DNA of 64,000 nucleotides from Caryophanales bacterium UBA6985. Lineage in GTDB: Bacteria > Bacillota_I > Bacilli_A > RF39 > UBA660. Both the position numbers and the translations under genes were made by a program. Shown here piece by piece: positions 59,104 through 64,000 of the stretch. Location of the stretch: assembly GCA_002450035.1 (NCBI GenBank), contig DJYF01000052.1, positions 1 through 64,000 on the forward strand. The letters are read 5' to 3'. Position 1 is the stretch's first letter. The number at the start of each line of letters is the position of its first letter. Under the pieces are notes generated by a model, which saw only the letters and a program-made list of their open reading frames with translations, was not told the origin of the DNA and did no database searches.

Positions 59104-59805
59104 ATGAACATCAATGAAATTGTTAAAAATATACCAAATGCTATAGCAAAGTACTTTAAACATATTTATATAGTAAGTAAGAGTAGGAATGAATTCTATT
59201 CAATTGATTACTCAGGTTCTAAAACAAAAGTAGAACCAAAGAAAAAATTCAAGGAAATAGAAAATGTTTTAAGTAATTATAATAAATCATGGGAGTCTAT
59301 TGTTAATACTAAAAAAGGTATTTATACATCAGATAAACATGGTGATGATCTTATTCTTATGGATGACTTAGGAGATTATAGAGTTTTATACTTAATTAAT
59401 CTTATTCCTAAGAAAGAAACTAAGAAATATAAGATTATAGTTGCAGATGACTCAACTATTATTACTAAATTCTTATATAAATTATTTAAAGATCAATATG
59501 ATGTATTAATAGCTCATAATGGTAAAGATGCAATTAATCTTATTGAAGGAAATGATTTAAAAGATATAGCAGGATGCTTTATTGATTTAAACATGCCTAT
59601 ATCAACAGGATATGATGTACTTGATTATTTTAAGAAAAATAATCTATTTAAAACAATACCTGTTTCAATCATATCTGGTGAAGATGATGTAGACACTATA
59701 TCTAAGATTACTATTGAATATGATGTAGTAGATATGTTAAGAAAACCATTTGATCAAACAGCGGCTAGAGATTTAGTAACTAAAACAATTAATTTTAATA
59801 AATAG
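59104..59805 (+). CDS. Response regulator with N-terminal unknown domain and C-terminal receiver
   Basis: A 233-residue protein. Residues 1 to about 110 form an unrecognised domain that looks like a small PAS-type or sensor fold (YKVSKSRNEFYSIDYSG-like strand pairs); residues about 113-233 are a receiver: VADDS (about 117-121), phospho-acceptor D161 in FIDLNMP, a Ser in SIISGED (about 192-198) and KPF (about 217-219). No DNA-binding or enzymatic output is present. It probably acts by protein contact. It follows the HPt gene by 40 bases. Confidence 0.85.
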   Translation: MNINEIVKNIPNAIAKYFKHIYIVSKSRNEFYSIDYSGSKTKVEPKKKFKEIENVLSNYNKSWESIVNTKKGIYTSDKHGDDLILMDDLGDYRVLYLINLIPKKETKKYKIIVADDSTIITKFLYKLFKDQYDVLIAHNGKDAINLIEGNDLKDIAGCFIDLNMPISTGYDVLDYFKKNNLFKTIPVSIISGEDDVDTISKITIEYDVVDMLRKPFDQTAARDLVTKTINFNK

Positions 59806-59827
59806 AAGTGTAAACTTCTATTTTTTG
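59801..59827 (+). terminator. Rho-independent terminator
   Basis: AATAGAAGT pairs with ACTTCTATT across the stop, then T6. Confidence 0.88.
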
Positions 59828-59879
59828 TTGTAATTATTTTGTTTAATGATATTATATATACCATTAACAGGGGGATATT

Positions 59880-61628
59880 ATGAATAGAAACAAATTAATT
59901 GAAGCGATAGAAAAAGGCATCATGGCTTCCCAGATGGCAATTAATTTTAAAATGCATGATTTAAATTTATATGAAGAAATAAATAAGTTAGAAAATGAAG
60001 GTTATACACTTCATAGAACTTATTATTCAGATGGACAATTTAAATATGAATTTGGAGCAGATAATAAGAAAAATTTAACACGTGATATTGATATTGTTAC
60101 TAGACCAGATGAAAGAGAAGTTAGACTTTTATGTATGTCTGATTTACATTACACTTCTGTTGGTGAGAATAGAAGTGCAATACATATTGCTTATAATCAT
60201 GCCAAAACTCATGGCATACATGTAATACTAGTTCCAGGAGATATTCTACATGGTAAATTTAGTTCTGTAGATGAAAAATATAAACCAGGTGTTGAACAAA
60301 TAAAAACATTCTTAAAAGACTTTCCGTTTGATAATGATATAATTGTAATTGGTACTGGTGGAGACCACGATGAATCAATTTATAGTAATGATCATATAGA
60401 TCCACTTAAAGTTATATCTAAAAGTAGACATAATATAGTTCTACCAGGATATTTTAAAACAGTAGTTAATATTAAAAACTCTAAGATTATATTAACTCAT
60501 ACTAATAAAATGAATAAATCATATGACATAAATTACACTGATGATTATCAACTTAAGGTATGTGGTCATCCTCATAAATATGCATTCATGGATGGTAACT
60601 CTAAAGTTAAAGTAGTTGCTCCTACAATTAGCAATATTATAGCTCCAATAAGTTCATTCTTAGAATTTATCTTATTGTATAATGAAGATAATTATTTACA
60701 AAAAATGGTAGTTAAGCATTATGGTGTATTAGATGGAAAAGAAATATTCTTAGGGGAAACAACAACTAATATAACTAACTCAGAAGTTAAAAATGATAAT
60801 ATTGAAAATTATAGTCATAAGACTATTAGAAATCCATATCCATATCAAGAAATTCCTGATAATGATACACTAGTTCAAGAACTACAAAAAGATAATAATG
60901 AGAAAACAACAAGATTAGAAACACTTGAAGCTAAGTACTATGATGTTTCTAAAGAAAATGAAGAAAATAAAAAAATGAATGAAAAACTTAGTATTTCACT
61001 TGAAACAGCAGAAGATCAAGCACGTAAATTGGATTTAATAAATGAACAATTAAAACAAGATAGTTCATTTAAATCAGAAAAGATATGTGATTTAAAAAAT
61101 ACTAATAAAAAGTTAAAGAAAACTAATTTTGATTTAACTGTATCTAAGAAAGAATTAGAAGACGAGAGAAAAGAGTTAATGAGTGAACTTTTAGAACTAA
61201 GAGAAAAAGTATCTCTTTATGAAGAAAAACTAGAAATTAAAAGTCGCCGTATAAGTGAAGTTGAAAAAGATAATGAAGCATTATCAACATGGAAAAGAAT
61301 GTATAAAGATTATTACTATGACTTACGTAATAAATTATTAAATCAACAAAGCCAAGCTGAATTACCAACAATACCAATTGATTTAACTGAGGATGAATCA
61401 ATAGTAGAAAATACTTTAGAAGTTGAATCAATTGTAGAAACTGAAGAAGTAATAGTAGAAAGCTTTGATGATGCTTTAGATGAAGTAAAAGATAACTTCA
61501 GAGAACAAATTGATAATGAACAAACTCAAAAGAGAAGAAAAAAAGAATTTAAACAAAACAAGTTTGATTATTCTCAAAGAAGTAAAGCAGATAGAATCGA
61601 AGAATTAAAAAGTAAACTTAGAAAGTAA
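59880..61628 (+). CDS. Metallophosphoesterase fused to a long coiled coil
   Basis: A 582-residue protein in three parts. Residues 1-75 are a small helical/strand domain of winged-helix style. Residues about 82-260 are a calcineurin-like phosphoesterase: SDLH (D88, H90), PGDILHG (about 119-125), GGDHDE (about 160-165, in place of the usual GNHD), THTNK (about 207-211) and CGHPHKY (about 228-234). Residues about 335-505 are a coiled coil and the basic C-terminus is disordered. It is soluble and could cut a nucleotide or nucleic-acid phosphodiester while tethered to a partner. The natural substrate is unknown. A GGGGGAT site precedes the ATG. Confidence 0.75.
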   Translation: MNRNKLIEAIEKGIMASQMAINFKMHDLNLYEEINKLENEGYTLHRTYYSDGQFKYEFGADNKKNLTRDIDIVTRPDEREVRLLCMSDLHYTSVGENRSAIHIAYNHAKTHGIHVILVPGDILHGKFSSVDEKYKPGVEQIKTFLKDFPFDNDIIVIGTGGDHDESIYSNDHIDPLKVISKSRHNIVLPGYFKTVVNIKNSKIILTHTNKMNKSYDINYTDDYQLKVCGHPHKYAFMDGNSKVKVVAPTISNIIAPISSFLEFILLYNEDNYLQKMVVKHYGVLDGKEIFLGETTTNITNSEVKNDNIENYSHKTIRNPYPYQEIPDNDTLVQELQKDNNEKTTRLETLEAKYYDVSKENEENKKMNEKLSISLETAEDQARKLDLINEQLKQDSSFKSEKICDLKNTNKKLKKTNFDLTVSKKELEDERKELMSELLELREKVSLYEEKLEIKSRRISEVEKDNEALSTWKRMYKDYYYDLRNKLLNQQSQAELPTIPIDLTEDESIVENTLEVESIVETEEVIVESFDDALDEVKDNFREQIDNEQTQKRRKKEFKQNKFDYSQRSKADRIEELKSKLRK

Positions 61629-61637
61629 GTAATATAA

Positions 61638-62015
61638 ATGGAAAAAGAATACGCGATAAAAAGAACAAGAGCTATTTATATTGAATTGTTATTATTTCAA
61701 AATGAACTAATTAAGAGAATTAATGAATTAGTAGTTAAACAAGATGAGGATTATATAAAGCAAAATGTAATACCTGTTTATGATTCTAATGATCATGATT
61801 ACTCAGTAAAAGCATTAGATGACCTAAATAAAGCAATAGATAAAATTGAAGAAGTAAACATGCTTTTATATAGCATGCTATACGATATGCTTTTTGATAA
61901 AAAAATCATATTTGTAGATGAAGCAGACAACATCTATGATGAAGAGATTCTATCAGATGAAAAAGCAGAAGAAATTATATCTTCACTTGAAAGTTATAAA
62001 ACTAGAAGGAAGTAA
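61638..62015 (+). CDS. Hypothetical helical protein, same operon as the phosphoesterase
   Basis: A 125-residue soluble, helical, acidic protein that I do not recognise. It starts 9 bases after the phosphoesterase stop with only a weak ribosome site (AAGTAAGTAA), suggesting dependence on coupling. Ends at a terminator. Confidence 0.62.
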   Translation: MEKEYAIKRTRAIYIELLLFQNELIKRINELVVKQDEDYIKQNVIPVYDSNDHDYSVKALDDLNKAIDKIEEVNMLLYSMLYDMLFDKKIIFVDEADNIYDEEILSDEKAEEIISSLESYKTRRK

Positions 62016-62042
62016 GTGTATTTTAAATACACTTATTTTATT
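62013..62042 (+). terminator. Rho-independent terminator
   Basis: TAAGTGTATTT pairs with AAATACACTTA over the stop; the T-run is interrupted by one A. Confidence 0.75.
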
Positions 62043-62093
62043 GCAAAAATAGAATAAAAATGTTAATATCTTTACGTATTAAGGAGGAACCTT

Positions 62094-63299
62094 ATGAAAA
62101 AAGTAATTATTATTAAATATGCTGAATTAAATACTAAAAAAGATAATATTGATTTCTTTTTAAAGATATTAAAGAAAAATATTGAGACTACTTTAAATGA
62201 TAATACTAAGAAAATTACTTATGACCATGGACGTATGTTTATTGAGTCAGAAAGTGATGACTTTGAAGAATTATTAGAAAAGATTAAAAATGTATTTGGT
62301 ATTCATGAAATTAATATTGCTTATAAATTAGAAACAACTGACTTTGAAGAAATAAAATCTACTTTAGCTGAACTAGTTAAAGAACAAACTTTTTCTACTT
62401 TTAGGGTTACTACAAAAAGAAGTGATAAGTCATATCCTTTAGACTCTATGGAAATTAGTAGAATATTAGGTGGGGTAGTATTAAGAACTTTAAATGGAAA
62501 AGTAAGTGTTGATGTTCATAATCCTGAAGTAACTATAAATGTTGAAGTAAGACGTGGAAAGTCATATATCTATTTTGAAAAAGTAAAAGGATTAGGTGGT
62601 TATCCAGTTGGTGCAGCAGGAAAGGGTCTACTTATGTTATCAGGTGGAATTGATTCACCAGTTGCCGGATATCTTGCTATGAAACGTGGAGTAAGAATAG
62701 AAGCAATCTATTTTGAATCTCCTCCTCATACATCAGTTGATGCCAAGAATAAAGTTATTAAACTTGCACGTAAATTATCAGGATACTCAGGATATGTAAA
62801 AATACATGTTATTAACTTTACTGAAATACAAGAAACAATTCTAAAGAATGCTCCTCATGATTATCTAATAACAATCATGAGAAGAATGATGTATAGAATA
62901 TCAGAGAGAATTGCTAAAAAGAATAATTGTAAGTGTTTAATAAACGGAGAATCAATTGGTCAAGTGGCTTCTCAAACTCTAACTTCTATGACTTGTATAA
63001 ATGCAGTTACTAATATGCCTGTTATTAGACCAGTTGCATGTTTAGATAAAAATGACATTATTGATATAGCTAAGAATATAAATACATATGATATATCAAT
63101 TGAACCATTTGAAGACTGTTGTACAATCTTTGTACCTAAGCATCCAGTTATTAATCCTGAGAAATATTTATGTGAAGAATATGAATCAAATGTTGATTAT
63201 GATGCATTAGTTAAAAAGGCTGTTGAAACAGCAGAAGTAATAAAAGTAGAACCATCATCTTTAAATGAAATAAAAGAAGATTATAAAGACTTATTTTAA
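62094..63299 (+). CDS. thiI: tRNA 4-thiouridine sulfurtransferase ThiI
   Basis: A 401-residue protein: a ferredoxin-like and THUMP region (about residues 1-165) that binds tRNA, then an ATP pyrophosphatase domain with the PP-loop SGGIDSP at 183-189. Further blocks are NGESIGQVASQTL (about 284-296) and the Cys in DCCTIFVPKHP (about 343-353). It activates tRNA uridine 8 with ATP and adds sulfur. There is no C-terminal rhodanese domain, as in Bacillus, so sulfur must come from a partner cysteine desulfurase that is not in this window. AAGGAGGA precedes the ATG. Confidence 0.94.
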   Translation: MKKVIIIKYAELNTKKDNIDFFLKILKKNIETTLNDNTKKITYDHGRMFIESESDDFEELLEKIKNVFGIHEINIAYKLETTDFEEIKSTLAELVKEQTFSTFRVTTKRSDKSYPLDSMEISRILGGVVLRTLNGKVSVDVHNPEVTINVEVRRGKSYIYFEKVKGLGGYPVGAAGKGLLMLSGGIDSPVAGYLAMKRGVRIEAIYFESPPHTSVDAKNKVIKLARKLSGYSGYVKIHVINFTEIQETILKNAPHDYLITIMRRMMYRISERIAKKNNCKCLINGESIGQVASQTLTSMTCINAVTNMPVIRPVACLDKNDIIDIAKNINTYDISIEPFEDCCTIFVPKHPVINPEKYLCEEYESNVDYDALVKKAVETAEVIKVEPSSLNEIKEDYKDLF

Positions 63300-63309
63300 G
63301 TCTTTTTTT
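63285..63309 (+). terminator. Rho-independent terminator
   Basis: AAAGACTTA pairs with TAAGTCTTT across the stop, then T-run. Confidence 0.88.
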
Positions 63310-63358
63310 CTTGTATATTAATGTTTGTTTTGATATATTTAACATGGAGGATATAGAT

Positions 63359-63823
63359 ATGGATAATCAACAAAATTTTAATTCAATTGATCCAAATACT
63401 GGATTTGTTCAAAACCAACAACCAGATATGAATCAAACACAAATGCCAGGAACTAATTTCCAAGGAGGTTCATCAGGTATTCAAGAAAGAAGTATTCCTA
63501 TGTGTATTATTCTTTCACTTGTTACTTGTGGAATCTATGGTTTAATTTGGTTCTATAATTTAACAGAAGACTCTAATAAAGTAGGAGATTCTAAAACAGC
63601 TAGTGGAGGTTTAGCAATACTATATACACTTCTTTCATGTGGTATTTATGGTATTTACTGGTTCTACAAACTTGGCGCTAAAATTGGAGAAGCTCAAAAG
63701 AAATATGGAACAGGAACAGGAAATGATTCTGCTGTACTATATTTAATTCTATCTCTAGTTGGATTAGGAATTGTTCCTTATATTTTAGCTCAAAGTGAAT
63801 TAAATAAAATTGCACATAAGTAA
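63359..63823 (+). CDS. DUF4234-like membrane protein
   Basis: A 154-residue protein with an Asn/Gln-rich N-terminal tail (about residues 1-40), then three hydrophobic segments: ILSLVTCGIYGLIWFYNL (about 53-70), ILYTLLSCGIYGIYWFY (about 86-102) and VLYLILSLVGLGIVPYI (about 124-140). The repeated CGIYGxxWFY block is the mark of DUF4234. Function unknown. The start is ATG 63359 with GGAGG thirteen bases upstream; the longer frame begins inside the thiI terminator. Confidence 0.8.
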   Translation: MDNQQNFNSIDPNTGFVQNQQPDMNQTQMPGTNFQGGSSGIQERSIPMCIILSLVTCGIYGLIWFYNLTEDSNKVGDSKTASGGLAILYTLLSCGIYGIYWFYKLGAKIGEAQKKYGTGTGNDSAVLYLILSLVGLGIVPYILAQSELNKIAHK

Positions 63824-64000
63824 TAAAAAAATTAGAGTAATAATATTTAATTTGTTACTCTTTTTTTTAGGTGTTATTTATATAGTAATAAATGAAAAAA
63901 CAGAATATGGAATACCTTGTATATTTCATGAGTTAACGGGTTTTCTTTGTCCTGGATGTGGAATTACTAGATGTATTATATCTATTTTACATGGTAACTT
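63810..64000 (+). CDS. DUF2752-like membrane protein, cut by the window end
   Basis: This frame is open from a stop at 63801 to the window edge. It gives a hydrophobic helix (KKIRVIIFNLLLFFLGVIYIVI, in parts) and then GFLCPGCGITR (about residues 46-56), the DUF2752 hallmark. The start is unsure: TTG 63810 overlaps the DUF4234 gene by 14 bases, TTG 63852 is another choice, and no ATG is in frame. A terminator-like hairpin (63835-63868) lies in the first codons if the long form is right. DUF4234 and DUF2752 both occur in membrane proteins of unknown role. Confidence 0.6.
   Translation, partial: MHISNKKIRVIIFNLLLFFLGVIYIVINEKTEYGIPCIFHELTGFLCPGCGITRCIISILHGN
63834..63868 (+). terminator. Possible terminator after the DUF4234 gene
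   Basis: GAGTAA (63835-63840) pairs with TTACTC (63855-63860), then T8. It may instead be coding, since the T-run also encodes the first hydrophobic residues of the DUF2752 frame. Confidence 0.5.

Noticed and set aside
1..64000. tRNA, rRNA, CRISPR arrays or insertion sequences
   Set aside because: I read the intergenic regions on both strands and saw no cloverleaf-like G/C-rich segments, regular repeat-spacer arrays, transposase frames or flanking inverted repeats with target duplications.
1..64000. Mycoplasma-type code (TGA as Trp)
   Set aside because: Several genes end cleanly at TGA before terminators or the next start, and Trp is written TGG in conserved positions.

Overview
This window is about 64 kb of AT-rich chromosome from a low-GC Gram-positive bacterium. 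TGA is used as a stop (yfcE-like, thymidine kinase and a lipoprotein gene all end in it), so the standard bacterial code applies and the Mycoplasma code does not. MurE, FtsEX with a peptidoglycan hydrolase, a class B sortase, VanY-type peptidases and a Gram-positive type IV secretion set show a walled cell. The small genes, the U-tract terminators and the protein set fit the class Bacilli, near the gut lineages related to Erysipelotrichia/RF39. That placement is inferred from style, not from a marker-gene tree. Almost all genes lie on the + strand; only a CaCA-type exchanger and MgtE (with its leader ORF) are on the - strand. I see no rRNA, tRNA, CRISPR array, insertion sequence, integrase or relaxase, and no stretch over 300 bases lacks a gene.

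Layout. 1-13.5 kb: small metabolic and envelope genes (PAP2 phosphatase, YfcE-type phosphoesterase, SDR oxidoreductase, an amidoligase-family enzyme, a short pyrophosphatase, a COG2509 flavoprotein, a radical SAM/SPASM protein), a 7-TM hybrid histidine kinase, then nuclease, VanY, exonuclease III and a lipoprotein. 13.5-31.8 kb: a fused MacB/FtsX-type ABC transporter, MurE, a cation exchanger, a Y-family polymerase with YolD behind a clear SOS box, MgtE behind a 29-codon leader ORF, a HExxH protein, a Bax inhibitor-1 protein, sortase B, cytidylate kinase, RNA polymerase omega, the infC-rpmI-rplT operon with its leader attenuator, and a thymidine kinase/thymidylate kinase pair.

31.9-45.6 kb: a type IV secretion-like locus: a VirB6-like membrane protein, a PrgI/VirB3-like protein, a VirB4 ATPase in two ORFs, a secreted M23 plus glucosaminidase-like wall hydrolase, two small membrane proteins, a membrane-anchored M15 peptidase, a two-TM protein and a VirD4-type coupling ATPase. 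It lies between tdk-tmk and rmuC-ftsEX with no relaxase or recombinase, so it looks like a resident chromosomal secretion machine and not a conjugative element. It is the strongest candidate here for an undescribed system.

45.6-64 kb: VTT-family membrane protein, RmuC, FtsE-FtsX-PcsB/EnvC-like hydrolase, CdsA, RseP, ParE, XseA-XseB, then a group of unknown genes around an HPt protein, a response regulator and a phosphoesterase fused to a coiled coil, followed by ThiI, a DUF4234 protein and the start of a DUF2752 protein. The HPt and response regulator could form a phosphorelay with the hybrid kinase at 8.5 kb. Many transcription units end in a hairpin plus T-run, and the next promoter often follows at once, commonly with an extended TGnTATAAT -10. 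Ribosome sites often use AGGTGAT instead of GGAGG.
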